64,000 nucleotides of DNA from Pseudoxanthomonas sp. (GCF_035999195.1 NZ_DASYGY010000009.1:1922001-1986000); one strand, 5' to 3'; shown: positions 1-9,673, counted from the stretch's first letter. Numbers and translations: made by a program. Notes: generated from the sequence alone by a model not told the origin.

Positions 1-338
1 TCGATCTCGATGTCGAACACGTCGATGCCGGCGAACTTCTGGAACAGCACGCCCTTGCCTTCCATCACCGGCTTGCCGGCCAGCGCGCCGATGTTGCCCA
101 GGCCCAGCACGGCGGTGCCGTTGGTGACCACGGCCACCAGGTTGCCGCGCGCGGTCAGCTCGCTGGCGGCCCTGGGATCTTCGACGATCGCCTCGCAGGC
201 GTAGGCCACGCCCGGTGAATACGCCAGCGCCAGGTCGCGCTGGGTCAGCATCGGCTTGGTGGGAGACACCTTGATCTTGCCGGGCGGAGACAGGCGGTGG
301 TATTCCAGCGCGGCCTGCTTGAAATCGTCGTTCGTCAT
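1..338 (-). CDS. maeB: NADP-dependent malic enzyme, N-terminal part (cut by window edge)
   Basis: The leftward frame starts MTNDDFKQAALEYHR and continues through KIKVSPTKPM, AYSPGVA and VVTNGTAVLGLGNIG, which are hallmark segments of the malic-enzyme N-terminal domain; only about 112 codons are inside the window. The family oxidatively decarboxylates malate to pyruvate with NADP in the cytoplasm. Large bacterial MaeB proteins carry a phosphotransacetylase-like C-terminal domain, which would lie outside the window, so I infer MaeB rather than the short type from the start sequence only. The ATG at 338 is the only reasonable start. The next gene upstream begins 115 bases away and is also leftward. 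Confidence 0.9.
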   Translation of the reverse strand, partial: MTNDDFKQAALEYHRLSPPGKIKVSPTKPMLTQRDLALAYSPGVAYACEAIVEDPRAASELTARGNLVAVVTNGTAVLGLGNIGALAGKPVMEGKGVLFQKFAGIDVFDIEI

Positions 339-453
339 TGCGGAAACGGTGCCTGTGATGAAGGCGGGGGAGCGGCGATTCTACCCCTTCCCCGCCGGGG
401 CCGGACCCGGCCGGTTGCGGCGCTGCGTCACGCCATGGTCATGCATCGCCCGC

Positions 454-1755
454 TCACGGCGCGATGAAACGGCAGGTATCGCGTGCCTGCGACACGCGAC
501 CGCAGGTCTCCGCGAACGCGGTGGGAGCGGGCCGTTTGCCGCTGTCCAGCCACTGCTCGAGTACCCGCAGTGCGCTGGCGTACGTGGTGTCCTGCAGGCG
601 GCTGTGGTCGCGCTCGTCGGTCAGCGCCTGCAGCAGCAGGTGGCCGCGGCCGGCGGCGTCCACGGTGGCCTTGTAGGCCGCCTCGGCCTGGTAGGACACG
701 GTGGGGTCGTGGCGCGCGTGCACGGTGACCGTGGGCAGCACGATCAACCCGGACAGGTCGGCATCGTAGGCGAGCTGCGCGACGGCGGCGGGATCGGCGT
801 GGAAGCGCTCGATGCCGGCGTTGAGTGCGGCGTCATCGCGCGAGCCGCGGTACTGCGTATTCGCATTGTCGAACGGATTGCGGCCGCCGAGCCGCTTCTG
901 CACCAGATCCTGGAAGTGGAAGGTGCCCCAGGCGAGGTGTGCGACCAGCTGCTGCTCGGCCACGCCGGTGACGGCGAGGATGTCGCGCAGGTTCGCCGCC
1001 TGCGCCGGTGTGCGCTCCGCGGCCGGCCGGTCGACGCCGGTGCAGGCATCCACGCGCTTGCGCAGGTCGTCGCGCGTCATCTTCGCGCCGGCAGGCAGGC
1101 CCTGCCACAGCGGATACTGCGCTTCATCGGCGGCCGGATGGTTGCGGCAGTAGTACTGGTAGACCGCGCGCAGGTCCGCGCGGAAGCCGTAGCCGCGCGT
1201 GCCGCCGAACAGCAGGCCGTTGGTGGTCAGCACGCCGTCGTAGTTGGGGCGCCCGTCGAGGTCGAGCGCGTACAGTTCGGCCGCCTTCGCCACCACGTTG
1301 CCGCCCCATGACTGGCCATGCAGCAGCGTGCGCTCCGGACGACCCCAGCGCGACCAGAACACGCGACGGCTGACGTCCACATCGGCGGCCGCCATGCGCA
1401 CGCCATAGCCGCCGCGGCGGTAGGTGCTGCCGATCCACGCATAGCCGCTGCGCACCATCACCGCGAAGCGATCGAGGTCTTCCGCCGAATCGCCCGCCTC
1501 CGGTGTACCGAGTCGCGGGCCACCGTGCGCGTGCACGATGAGCCGGCGGTTCCACGTGCGCGGCATCGCCACCAGCAGCCAGGCACCGTTGCCGTCCTGC
1601 GCCTCATGGCAATCGACCTGGGCGCCGACCGACGCGGGACAGGCGACCGGCGCGAAGCTCGTCACGCCGTCGGCATCGGCCGCCCCGGCAGGCAGGGCGG
1701 CCGTGCCGAGTACGGCGACCACGGTGGCGATCCAGCGACGGCTCATGCTTCGCAT
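454..1755 (-). CDS. Secreted alpha/beta hydrolase
   Basis: The 433-residue protein has a signal peptide (about residues 1-26, ending AALPAGAADA) and an alpha/beta-hydrolase nucleophile elbow HGQSWGG with Ser149. An oxyanion-type HAHGG segment lies near residue 75. A late VHARHDPTV segment and TDERDHS can supply the Asp and His of a triad. The start at 1755 is chosen because GAGGAGG stands 11 bases upstream; a second ATG at 1746 is too far from it. It lies 16 bases downstream of the TonB receptor stop, so the two are probably cotranscribed and the hydrolase may process a ligand taken up or bound by the receptor. Substrate unknown; an esterase or peptidase role would both fit. Confidence 0.75.
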   Translation of the reverse strand: MRSMSRRWIATVVAVLGTAALPAGAADADGVTSFAPVACPASVGAQVDCHEAQDGNGAWLLVAMPRTWNRRLIVHAHGGPRLGTPEAGDSAEDLDRFAVMVRSGYAWIGSTYRRGGYGVRMAAADVDVSRRVFWSRWGRPERTLLHGQSWGGNVVAKAAELYALDLDGRPNYDGVLTTNGLLFGGTRGYGFRADLRAVYQYYCRNHPAADEAQYPLWQGLPAGAKMTRDDLRKRVDACTGVDRPAAERTPAQAANLRDILAVTGVAEQQLVAHLAWGTFHFQDLVQKRLGGRNPFDNANTQYRGSRDDAALNAGIERFHADPAAVAQLAYDADLSGLIVLPTVTVHARHDPTVSYQAEAAYKATVDAAGRGHLLLQALTDERDHSRLQDTTYASALRVLEQWLDSGKRPAPTAFAETCGRVSQARDTCRFIAP

Positions 1756-1771
1756 CGTGCCTGCGTCCTCC

Positions 1772-4700
1772 TCAGAACGAGCGGCTGATGTTGACGTACC
1801 AGTAGCGCCCCCACGGATTGTGCAGCGAACCGCGGTAACCGCCATCGGCCAGCGACGGGCCCTCGTCGGTCAGGTCGCGCACGCCCAGGCGCACGGCGGT
1901 GCCGTCGGCGAATCGGTACTGGCCGTAGAGATTGTGGGTCAGGCGCTGGTCGACCACCCACGGATCGCCCGAGATGCCCAGCAGCTGCGGTTGCTCGAAC
2001 GAACTCATGTACTGCGCCGAATAGCCGACGCGCCAGGCGGACAGGTTCCAGGTCAGCGAGCCGCTGGCACGCCATTCCGGCCGGCCGTTCTGGCCGATCA
2101 GCTGGGTGGAGTCCGGCAACGGGGTCAGCGGATCGATGGTGCCTGCCGCGCGCGCCGCATACAGCGTGTTGACGATGTCGCCCGGATCGCGGGTGAACTC
2201 CAGCAGGCGCGTGGCATTGAGGTTGACCGAGAACGAACCGAAGCGCGTGCGCCGCAGCGACCAGTCCACGCCGAAGTCCAGGCCGCCGGCGGTCTGCGGC
2301 TGCAGGTTGATGAAGCGGTCGTTGATGGCGACCACGCGGCCCACCGGGTCGATGCCGGTGCCGGCGAAGGCGTCGATGTCTTCCTGCGTGGGCGCCTCGC
2401 GCACGACCAGCGGATTGCTGCCGCCGCCCACGCGTGCCAGGTAATCCACTGTCAGCGCGGTCTGCGCCCCCAGCAGGCCGACGATCTGTTCCTGCTTGAT
2501 CTTCCAGCGGTCGACGGTGAAGGTGAAGTTGCCGAAGCGCTCGGGGATGAAGGTCGGCTGGAACACCACGCCGAACGAGGTGTTGGTGCTCTCTTCCGGC
2601 TCCAGGTCCGGATTACCCGCCACCAGCAGCGACGCGCCCGAGGTGCTCTGGCCGCATTCGCTGAACGAGGCGATGCGGCCGGCGCGCAGGTCGGCTTCGC
2701 AGCGGATGTGGTCCACGCCGCTGGCCAGGCGCGCGTACTGGGTGGCGTTGGTCTGCTCCAGGTTCGGCGCACGGAAGCCTTCCGAGTACGAACCGCGCAG
2801 GCGCACGCCGTCCACCAGGTCCCACGCCAGCGCCACCTTGGGCTTGGCGACCGAACCGAAGTCGGAATAGTGCTCGTAGCGTCCGGCCAGCTGCATGTCC
2901 AGGCGATGCACCAGCGGAATGCCCATGTCCTCGGACACCAGCGGCACCGCGAATTCGACATACGCCGAGCCGACGTTGCGCGAGCCGCGCGTGTCGGGGT
3001 TTGGGCTGACCGCCGCGACATTGCTGAGGTTGGTCTCGCCGGTGACCATGTCGGTGAACGTGTAGGTGCCGTCGAGGTTGGCGTCGCGGTCGTCGCGCTG
3101 CGTCTCGCGGCGCGCTTCCGCGCCGAAGGCGATGCCGACATCGCCGGCCGGCAGCGAGAACAGGTCGCCGCGGCTCATCTTGAAATCCGCCATCGTCAGC
3201 GTGGTGCGCGACTCGCGTACCAGGTCGAACACGATGCCGTCGATCGCCGCCTGCGAACTCGGCGAACAGTCGCCGTAGGTCGGCGTGGCCACGCAGCCGC
3301 CACTGAACGGGTTGTAGGCGTCCGGCGTGGCCAGTGCCAGCTGCTGCTGCAGCAGGGTCATGTTGATGTTGGGCGAACGGTCTTCGGCTTCGGCCTCGGA
3401 GTACAGCAGCGCGGTTTCCCAGCTCCAGCCGTTCCAGTCGCCGCGCAGGCCGGCGAGGAAGCGCGCCTGGTAGTTCTCCACGCGCACGCGCTGGAAGCCG
3501 GTGTCGACGTAGCGGTAGTTGCTCATCTGCACCGGCAGGCCGGCCGCCGGCACGCCGGTCAGCCCGGGCAGGCGGTTCGGGTTCGGCGTGCCGTCGGGCA
3601 GCGTGGCCGCGCCGAACGGGTTCCAGTAATTGGTCGCCGGAATCCACAGGCTGTTGAGGTTGACCACCGGCGGCTGCGTGGCCTCGCTGACGGCGTGATA
3701 GAAGCCGACCTCGCCGAAGGCCTCGACGTTGTCGCCCACGTCGTAGTGACCGGTCAGGAACAGGTTGATGCGTTCCACCGACGGCCGCACGCTGGTGCCG
3801 TAGCGCGTGTCGTAGCGCATCTCGCGGTTGGTGGTGTTGAAGTTGTGGTTGCCGCTGGCCAGGCAGAGATCGTTGCCCAGGCTGACGCCGCAGCCGAAGC
3901 TCGACGGCTGGATGCGGAACGCGCCGGCCGTGTTGGTCACCGCCGTACCGTTGGAGCGGATCACCGCGCGCGGGCCCACGCTCAGGCGCGCCCACGGCGT
4001 GTGCGAGGAACGGCCATCCAGCGCGGCCAGGCCGGCGAAATCCGGGTAGTCGGCGAACAGCGCACGCAGATCGTCGGTCGCGGTGAAATCCTGGTCCTCC
4101 GCCATCAGTTCCGAACGGTCGGTGTAGTTGACGAACGCCGACACATTGCCGCGGTCGAAGTTGCGGCCGGCGAACAGGTTGACCTCCCACTCGTTCATGC
4201 CGGTGCCTTCCGCACCGCCGTAGCGCGTGCTGGCGCTGACCCCGTCGAAGTCGGTCTGCAGCACGGTGTTGACCACGCCGGCCACCGCGTCGGCACCGTA
4301 GATGGCCGCTGCGCCATCGAGCAGGATCTCCATCCGGTCCAGGCCCGACACCGGCAGCGCATTCGAGTTGAAGCTCTGCACCGGCACGGTGCCGGTGTCG
4401 GACGTGCCCTGGCTGGTCGGGTGCTGCACCAGCCGGCGGCCGTTGAGCAGCACCAGCGTGTTGCCCACGCCCAGCGAACGCAGGTTGACCGAATTGACGT
4501 CGCCGCGCGCGGCATTGCTGGTCTGCGGGTTGTTGGATGCATCGAACAGCACGTCGCCCATCTGCGGGATGGTGCGCATCAGCTCGTCGCCGGAGATCGC
4601 ACCGGCAGCATCGATCTGTTCCGCGCCCACCACCATCACCGGCAGCGCATCGGTCGTGGACGCGCCCTGGATATGCGAGCCGACCACGACCACCGCGTCG

Positions 4701-4849
4701 AGGTTGGTCGCCTCTTCGGTGGTGGCGGATTGCGGCACCGGTTCGGCCGGCGGCGTGGCGTCCTGTGCCGCCGCGGCGTGGATCACCGCCAGCAAGGCCA
4801 GTGTCAGGCTGCTGCGCAACGGGGCGCGGCGTGGATTCAAGGCATGCAT
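1772..4849 (-). CDS. TonB-dependent outer membrane receptor
   Basis: The 1025-residue protein has a signal peptide (about 1-28), a TonB-box-like stretch DAVVVVGSHI near residues 51-60, a plug domain with the usual VNLRSLG, LVLLNGRR and GADAVAGVVN elements, and a long beta-barrel ending in an aromatic residue (NISRSF), as expected for BAM-dependent outer membrane insertion. The family imports large or scarce ligands using the proton motive force relayed by TonB. The ligand cannot be read from the sequence. The barrel is on the long side, as is common for Xanthomonadaceae receptors that handle peptides or carbohydrates. It is followed at 16 bases by a secreted hydrolase, suggesting a shared substrate. 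Confidence 0.92.
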   Translation of the reverse strand: MHALNPRRAPLRSSLTLALLAVIHAAAAQDATPPAEPVPQSATTEEATNLDAVVVVGSHIQGASTTDALPVMVVGAEQIDAAGAISGDELMRTIPQMGDVLFDASNNPQTSNAARGDVNSVNLRSLGVGNTLVLLNGRRLVQHPTSQGTSDTGTVPVQSFNSNALPVSGLDRMEILLDGAAAIYGADAVAGVVNTVLQTDFDGVSASTRYGGAEGTGMNEWEVNLFAGRNFDRGNVSAFVNYTDRSELMAEDQDFTATDDLRALFADYPDFAGLAALDGRSSHTPWARLSVGPRAVIRSNGTAVTNTAGAFRIQPSSFGCGVSLGNDLCLASGNHNFNTTNREMRYDTRYGTSVRPSVERINLFLTGHYDVGDNVEAFGEVGFYHAVSEATQPPVVNLNSLWIPATNYWNPFGAATLPDGTPNPNRLPGLTGVPAAGLPVQMSNYRYVDTGFQRVRVENYQARFLAGLRGDWNGWSWETALLYSEAEAEDRSPNINMTLLQQQLALATPDAYNPFSGGCVATPTYGDCSPSSQAAIDGIVFDLVRESRTTLTMADFKMSRGDLFSLPAGDVGIAFGAEARRETQRDDRDANLDGTYTFTDMVTGETNLSNVAAVSPNPDTRGSRNVGSAYVEFAVPLVSEDMGIPLVHRLDMQLAGRYEHYSDFGSVAKPKVALAWDLVDGVRLRGSYSEGFRAPNLEQTNATQYARLASGVDHIRCEADLRAGRIASFSECGQSTSGASLLVAGNPDLEPEESTNTSFGVVFQPTFIPERFGNFTFTVDRWKIKQEQIVGLLGAQTALTVDYLARVGGGSNPLVVREAPTQEDIDAFAGTGIDPVGRVVAINDRFINLQPQTAGGLDFGVDWSLRRTRFGSFSVNLNATRLLEFTRDPGDIVNTLYAARAAGTIDPLTPLPDSTQLIGQNGRPEWRASGSLTWNLSAWRVGYSAQYMSSFEQPQLLGISGDPWVVDQRLTHNLYGQYRFADGTAVRLGVRDLTDEGPSLADGGYRGSLHNPWGRYWYVNISRSF

Positions 4850-4887
4850 CGTTCAGTCCCTCCTCTGAAGACGTGGTGTGGCCGGCG

Positions 4888-6243
4888 TCAGTCGGCCGTG
4901 AGTCGTGTCGGGTCGCCCGGGCCTGCGGCCGGATCCGGCGCGGCGGCGATCGGGGCGGATGGCCCGCCCAGCGCACGCGCCAGCGCATCGCGGTCCAGCG
5001 CGTTCTCCCAGCGCGCGACCACCAGCGTGGCCACCGCGTTGCCGGTGAAATTGGTCAGCGAACGGCATTCGCTCATGAAGCGGTCGATGCCCAGGATCAG
5101 CGCCATGCCGGCGACCGGCACTTCCGGTACCACGGCGAGCGTGGCGGCCAGCGTGATGAAACCGGCGCCGGTGACGCCGGCGGCGCCCTTCGAACTCAGC
5201 ATCGCCACCAGCAGCAGCATGATCTGGTGGCCGAGGCTCAGCTCGGTGTTGGTGGCCTGCGCGATGAACAGCGCGGCCAGCGTCATGTAGATGTTGGTGC
5301 CGTCGAGGTTGAACGAATAGCCGGTCGGCACGACCAGGCCGACGACGGACTTCGACGCGCCGGCGCGCTCCATCTTCTCCATCAGCGACGGCAGCGCGGA
5401 TTCGGACGACGACGTCCCCAGCACCAGCAGCAGTTCGGCCTTCAGATAGCGGATCAGGCGGAAGATCGAGAACCCGCACCACCACGACACCAGGCCGAGG
5501 ACGACGATCACGAACAGCAACGAGGTGATGTAGAACGAGCCGACCAGCCACGCCAGGTTGACCAGCATGCCCACGCCGTACTTGCCGATGGTGAAGGCGA
5601 TGGCGCCGAACGCACCGATCGGCGCGGCACGCATCAGAATGTGGACCAGGCGGAACACCGGCGTGGTCAGCGCCTCCAGCAGGTTCAGCACCGGACGGCC
5701 CTTCTCGCCGACCAGCGCCAGCGACAGGCCGAACAGCACCGCCACGAACAGCACCTGCAGGATGTTGTCGCCCACCAGCGGGCTGACCAGCGTCTTCGGG
5801 ATGATGTCCATCAGGAAGCCGACCAGCGACAGCTCGTGCGACTTCTGCACGTAGTCCTGCACCGCGGACTGGTCGAGGTCGGCCGGGTTGATGTTCATGC
5901 CGGCGCCGGGCTGTACCACGTGCGCGACGACCATGCCGATCACCAGCGCCAGCGTGGAGAAGAACAGGAAGTACGCCATCGCCTTGGCGAACACGCGGCC
6001 CACCGTGCGCAGGTGGGTCATGCCGGCGATGCCGGTGACGATGGTCAGGAAGATCACCGGCGCGATGATCATCTTCACCAGCTTGATGAAGGCATCGCCC
6101 AGCGGCTTCATGGATTCGGCCAGCGCCGGCTCGAAATGGCCCAGCAGCGCGCCCAGCACGATCGCCACGATCACCTGGAAGTACAACTGCCTGTAGAGCG
6201 GCTGCTTCGGTGGCGGCACGAAAGGCGTATCGGCCAGATGCAT
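4888..6243 (-). CDS. dctA: C4-dicarboxylate:cation symporter
   Basis: The 451-residue inner membrane carrier belongs to the dicarboxylate/amino acid:cation symporter family. Diagnostic segments are the serine-rich SSSESALPSL re-entrant loop, GYSFNLDGTNIYMTLAA, SSKGAAGVTGAGFI and GIDRFMSECRSLTNFTGN, which match DctA rather than glutamate carriers. It takes up succinate, fumarate and malate. I chose the ATG at 6243 (MHLADTPF), which has GGAG upstream; longer in-frame extensions run into the promoter region and lack family similarity. It is divergent from a hybrid kinase carrying a DctB-type sensor domain, and the 133-base gap between them contains a clear dyad, so regulation of dctA by that system is likely. 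Confidence 0.93.
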   Translation of the reverse strand: MHLADTPFVPPPKQPLYRQLYFQVIVAIVLGALLGHFEPALAESMKPLGDAFIKLVKMIIAPVIFLTIVTGIAGMTHLRTVGRVFAKAMAYFLFFSTLALVIGMVVAHVVQPGAGMNINPADLDQSAVQDYVQKSHELSLVGFLMDIIPKTLVSPLVGDNILQVLFVAVLFGLSLALVGEKGRPVLNLLEALTTPVFRLVHILMRAAPIGAFGAIAFTIGKYGVGMLVNLAWLVGSFYITSLLFVIVVLGLVSWWCGFSIFRLIRYLKAELLLVLGTSSSESALPSLMEKMERAGASKSVVGLVVPTGYSFNLDGTNIYMTLAALFIAQATNTELSLGHQIMLLLVAMLSSKGAAGVTGAGFITLAATLAVVPEVPVAGMALILGIDRFMSECRSLTNFTGNAVATLVVARWENALDRDALARALGGPSAPIAAAPDPAAGPGDPTRLTAD

Positions 6244-6313
6244 GGCGGAACTCCGGGGCGGATGGCGTCGCCCACGGGATCGGGGCCGGCATGTTGTACC
6301 CCTGCATCGCCGC

Positions 6314-6336
6314 GGTACCGATAACCTATTGGTACT
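6314..6336. promoter_or_regulatory. Dyad operator candidate between dctA and its sensor kinase
   Basis: Two 10-base arms, GGTACCGATA and TATTGGTACT, are separated by ACC and are complementary at 8 of 10 positions. The dyad lies 71 bases upstream of dctA and 41 bases upstream of the kinase gene, where a response regulator controlling either unit would bind. Assignment to the nearby LuxR-type regulator is inference. Confidence 0.5.
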
Positions 6337-6376
6337 AGCCGCCGCGCACGCAGCGGCGCCGCCGTAGACTTGCGCC

Positions 6377-9022
6377 ATGCTGCGCGCCCGCCGCCACCGC
6401 CTGATCCTGCTCGCCGCGCTGGCGATCCTCGGCGGTACCGCGCTGGTGATGGCGCTGGCCTACCACTGGGCCGGCGCGCGTGCGCAGCGCGCCGAGACCG
6501 CGCAGCTGGATCGCCAGCTGGACCTGCACGCGCAGGCGCTGCAGCAGCGCATCGACCGCTACCGCACGCTGCCGCAGGTGCTGGCGCAGGATCCCGACCT
6601 GCGCGCCGCGCTGACCGCGCCGGTCGACGATGCGCGCCGCAACGCGCTGAACCGGCGGCTGGAAGACGCCAACAGCGTCACCCGCTCCTCCACGCTGACG
6701 CTGATCGACCGCCGCGGCATCGCACTGGCCGCCAGCAACTGGCGCGAGCCCACCAGCAACGTCGGCGAGGACTACAGCTTCCGGCCGTACGTGAAGCAGG
6801 CGCTGCGCGACGGGCGCGGCCAGTTCTACGGCATCGGCCTGACCACCGGCGAGCCCGGCTACTTCCTGTCGCAGGCGATCGCCGGCGACGACGGCGAGGT
6901 CACCGGCCTGGTGGTCATCAAGATCGAGCTCGACGCGCTGGAACAGGAATGGCTGCAGACCCCGGACATCGTGCTGGTCAGCGATGCGCACGGGGTGATC
7001 TTCCTGGCCAGCCAGGATGCCTGGCGCTATCGCACGCTGCGGCCGCTGACCGATGCCGACCGCCGCGAGCTCACTGCCACGCGCCAGTACGCGCGCCAGA
7101 CCCTGCGCCCGCTGCAGGTGCAGGACCTGTCGGCGGCTGAGGAGGGCGCGCGGCGCGTGCAGCTGCGCGATCCCGCGCTGCCCGGCGCCGTGCTGTGGCA
7201 GTCGATCGCGCTGCCGGCCGAAGGCTGGCAGCTGCATCTGCTGCACGACGCCTCGGCGATCACCACCGCCGGACGCAGCGCCGCGCTGGCGGCCGGCGGC
7301 GGCTGGCTGGCGCTGGCGTTCCTCGCACTCTTCATGCAGCAGCGCCGCCGCATCGCCCTGCTGCAGCGGCGCAGCCGTGAGGAACTGGAAGCGGTGCTGC
7401 AGCAGCACGCGCAGGAACTGCGCACGGCGCAGGACGGCATCGTCGAAGCCGCGCGCTCGGCCGACGCCGGCCTCAGCCGCAGCCTCGAACACCTGCCGCA
7501 GGGCGTGGTGATCATCGACGCCGACCTGCGGCTGGTGGCATGGAACTCGCGCTACATGGAGCTGTTCCGCTTCCCGCCCGACCTGATCCACGTCGGCCGG
7601 CCGATCGAGGACGTGTTCCGCCACAACGCGCGCCGTGGCCTGCTGGGACCGGGTCCCATCGAAGACGCCATCCAGCGCCGCCTCGACCACCTGCGCAGCG
7701 GCAAGCCGCACATGCGCGAGAGCGAGAAGGAGGACGGCGTGGTGCTGGAGATCCGCGGCAATCCGCTGCCGGACGGCGGCTTCGTCACCAGCTACGCCGA
7801 CATCACCAGCTACAAGAACGCCGCGCGCGAACTGCGCTCGCTCGCCGACGCACTGGAACACCGCGTGGAGGAGCGCACGCGCGCACTGGCCGAGGCCACC
7901 CGCGCCGCCGAGAACGCCAACCGCTACAAGACACGTTTCGTCGCTTCCGCCGTGCACGACCTGCTGCAGCCGCTGAACGCCGCGCGCATGTTCGTCTCCG
8001 CCTTGCGCGGCCGCCTGCACGACGACGACGCGCGCCGCATCGCCGACCATGTGGACAATGCGCTCGCCGCGCAGGACGCCATCCTCAACAGCCTGCTCGA
8101 CATCGCCCGGCTGGAATCCGGCGCGCTGCCGACGCGGGTGCGCGATTTCGCGCTGGCGCCGCTGCTGGACACGCTGGCGCGCGAGTTCGGCATGGCTGCG
8201 TCGGAGCGCGGGCTGATACTGGACAGTGTGCGCACGCGCGCCGTCGTGCGCAGCGACGAGGCGCTGCTGCGCCGCATCCTGCAGAACTTCCTCTCCAACG
8301 CGATCCGCTACACCCCGCGCGGGCGGGTGCTGCTGGGCGTGCGCCACACCGGTGATCGCATGCGCATCGAGGTGCACGACCAGGGGCCGGGCATTCCGGA
8401 GAGCCTGCAGGCGGAGATCTTCGAGGAGTTCCGCCGCCTCAACGACGGCGTGGCCAACGACCGGGGCGCGGGCCTGGGCCTGGCGATCGTGGAACGGATC
8501 GGCCGTCTGCTCGGCCACCGCATCGGCCTGCGCTCGCACCTGGGGCGCGGCAGCGTGTTCTGGGTGGACCTGCCGCGTGGCGTCGCCGGCGCCGTCATCG
8601 CCGATGCGACATCGCCACCGGCCGAGGTCGACGATGGCTCGCCATTGCGCGGCCGCCACGTGTGGTGCGTGGACGACGACCCGCGCGTCTGCGACGCCAC
8701 GCGCGCGCTGCTCGAGCGCTGGGAATGCGAGGTCGGACTGGCGGCCGGTCCCGACGCCGCGCTGGAGGCGGCGACCGCCGGCGGATCGCCCGACCTGCTG
8801 CTGCTCGACGTACGCCTGGGCGACACCGACGGACCGACGCTCTACACGCGCCTGTGCGAACGCTGGGGGAGTGCGCCGCCGGTGATCCTGGTGACCGCCG
8901 AGCGCGACGAGGCGCTGCGCGCGCTGGCGCTGGAGCGCGGCTGGGGTTTCCTGGCCAAGCCGGTGAAGCCGGCGGCATTGCGTGCGCTGATGACCCAGCT
9001 GCACGTGCGCCGCGCGCGCTGA
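6377..9022 (+). CDS. Hybrid sensor histidine kinase with DctB-like sensor, PAS, HisKA, HATPase and receiver domains
   Basis: The 881-residue inner membrane protein has one membrane segment near residues 8-29 and another near 300-318 around a periplasmic domain. That domain carries the DctB/Cache signature (SNWREPTSNVGEDYSFRPY, then GQFYGIG and PGYFLSQ), which binds C4-dicarboxylates in DctB. A cytoplasmic PAS domain (about 370-480) precedes a coiled coil, a dimerisation box VHDLLQPLNAARM with His527, an ATPase domain (N-box NFLSNAIRYT, DQGPGIP, GLGLAI) and a C-terminal receiver with VDDDP and Asp811. The HDLLQP box and the PAS type resemble the MxtR/CrbS kinases that pair with LuxR-type regulators, not DctB itself. 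It is divergent from dctA and convergent, 6 bases apart, with such a regulator, so these three likely form one sensing circuit. Confidence 0.88.
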   Translation: MLRARRHRLILLAALAILGGTALVMALAYHWAGARAQRAETAQLDRQLDLHAQALQQRIDRYRTLPQVLAQDPDLRAALTAPVDDARRNALNRRLEDANSVTRSSTLTLIDRRGIALAASNWREPTSNVGEDYSFRPYVKQALRDGRGQFYGIGLTTGEPGYFLSQAIAGDDGEVTGLVVIKIELDALEQEWLQTPDIVLVSDAHGVIFLASQDAWRYRTLRPLTDADRRELTATRQYARQTLRPLQVQDLSAAEEGARRVQLRDPALPGAVLWQSIALPAEGWQLHLLHDASAITTAGRSAALAAGGGWLALAFLALFMQQRRRIALLQRRSREELEAVLQQHAQELRTAQDGIVEAARSADAGLSRSLEHLPQGVVIIDADLRLVAWNSRYMELFRFPPDLIHVGRPIEDVFRHNARRGLLGPGPIEDAIQRRLDHLRSGKPHMRESEKEDGVVLEIRGNPLPDGGFVTSYADITSYKNAARELRSLADALEHRVEERTRALAEATRAAENANRYKTRFVASAVHDLLQPLNAARMFVSALRGRLHDDDARRIADHVDNALAAQDAILNSLLDIARLESGALPTRVRDFALAPLLDTLAREFGMAASERGLILDSVRTRAVVRSDEALLRRILQNFLSNAIRYTPRGRVLLGVRHTGDRMRIEVHDQGPGIPESLQAEIFEEFRRLNDGVANDRGAGLGLAIVERIGRLLGHRIGLRSHLGRGSVFWVDLPRGVAGAVIADATSPPAEVDDGSPLRGRHVWCVDDDPRVCDATRALLERWECEVGLAAGPDAALEAATAGGSPDLLLLDVRLGDTDGPTLYTRLCERWGSAPPVILVTAERDEALRALALERGWGFLAKPVKPAALRALMTQLHVRRAR

Positions 9023-9028
9023 GCCGCC

Positions 9029-9673
9029 TCACTCGACCGGCGGACCTTCCGGTTCCAGCGACTTCACCAGCACCGCCGCCTGGGTGCGGCTGTGGCATTC
9101 CAGTTTCTTCAGGATGGCGGTGACATGCACCTTCACCGTGTTCTCGGCCAGGCCTAGCTCGTGCGCGATCTGCTTGTTGAGCAGGCCGTCGGCCAGGCAC
9201 AGCAGCACGCGGAACTGCTGCGGCGTCAGCTGCGCCAGCCGCGCGGCGAGCGCTGCGTCCTGCTCCGAGCGTTCGACCGTCAGCGGCGGAAACCACGCGC
9301 CGCCGTCGAGCACCGCCGCCACCGCCTCGCCGATGGTCTCGGCCGGCGAGGACTTGGGAATGAAGCCCGCCGCGCCGAACTGCTGCGCGCGCCGGATCAC
9401 CCGCGGATGTTCGTTCGACGAGATCACCACCACCGGCACTTCTGGATGTTCGCCGCGCACATGCAGCAGCGCGGAGAATCCGTGCGCGCCCGGCATGCTC
9501 AGGTCCAGCAGCACCAGGTCGGTGTCGGGCCGCGCCTCCAGGGCCTGGCCCAGGCTGGCGGCGCTGGCGGCTTCGGTCACCGACGCGCCGGGCAATGCCT
9601 CGCGCAGCGCGTGGATCACCGCGGTGCGGAACAGCGGGTGGTCGTCGGCAACGAGGATGGCGGGCGCGCTCAT
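9029..9673 (-). CDS. LuxR/NarL-type response regulator
   Basis: The 214-residue protein has an N-terminal receiver (acidic pair DD at 10-11, phosphoacceptor Asp57 in VLLDLSMPG, conserved SS and K positions in VVISSNEH and FIPKSSP) and a C-terminal LuxR helix-turn-helix (LTPQQFRVLLCLADG, NKQIAHELGLAENTVKVH). It activates or represses transcription when phosphorylated. Its gene ends 6 bases from the end of the convergent hybrid kinase gene, so that kinase is its probable partner; architecture and pairing resemble ErdR/CrbR of other gammaproteobacteria. The likely target is dctA. A short dyad-like CTAG pair lies near 9708-9726 upstream of it, possibly an autoregulatory site. Confidence 0.87.
   Translation of the reverse strand: MSAPAILVADDHPLFRTAVIHALREALPGASVTEAASAASLGQALEARPDTDLVLLDLSMPGAHGFSALLHVRGEHPEVPVVVISSNEHPRVIRRAQQFGAAGFIPKSSPAETIGEAVAAVLDGGAWFPPLTVERSEQDAALAARLAQLTPQQFRVLLCLADGLLNKQIAHELGLAENTVKVHVTAILKKLECHSRTQAAVLVKSLEPEGPPVE

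Noticed and set aside
1538..5290. Very long rightward reading frame opposite the TonB receptor
   Set aside because: It is an antisense shadow of high-GC coding DNA: rich in Arg, His, Ala and Val with no domain, while the opposite strand encodes a clear TonB receptor.
6335..9004. Long leftward frame opposite the hybrid kinase
   Set aside because: Gln/Arg/His-rich antisense frame; all kinase motifs are on the plus strand.
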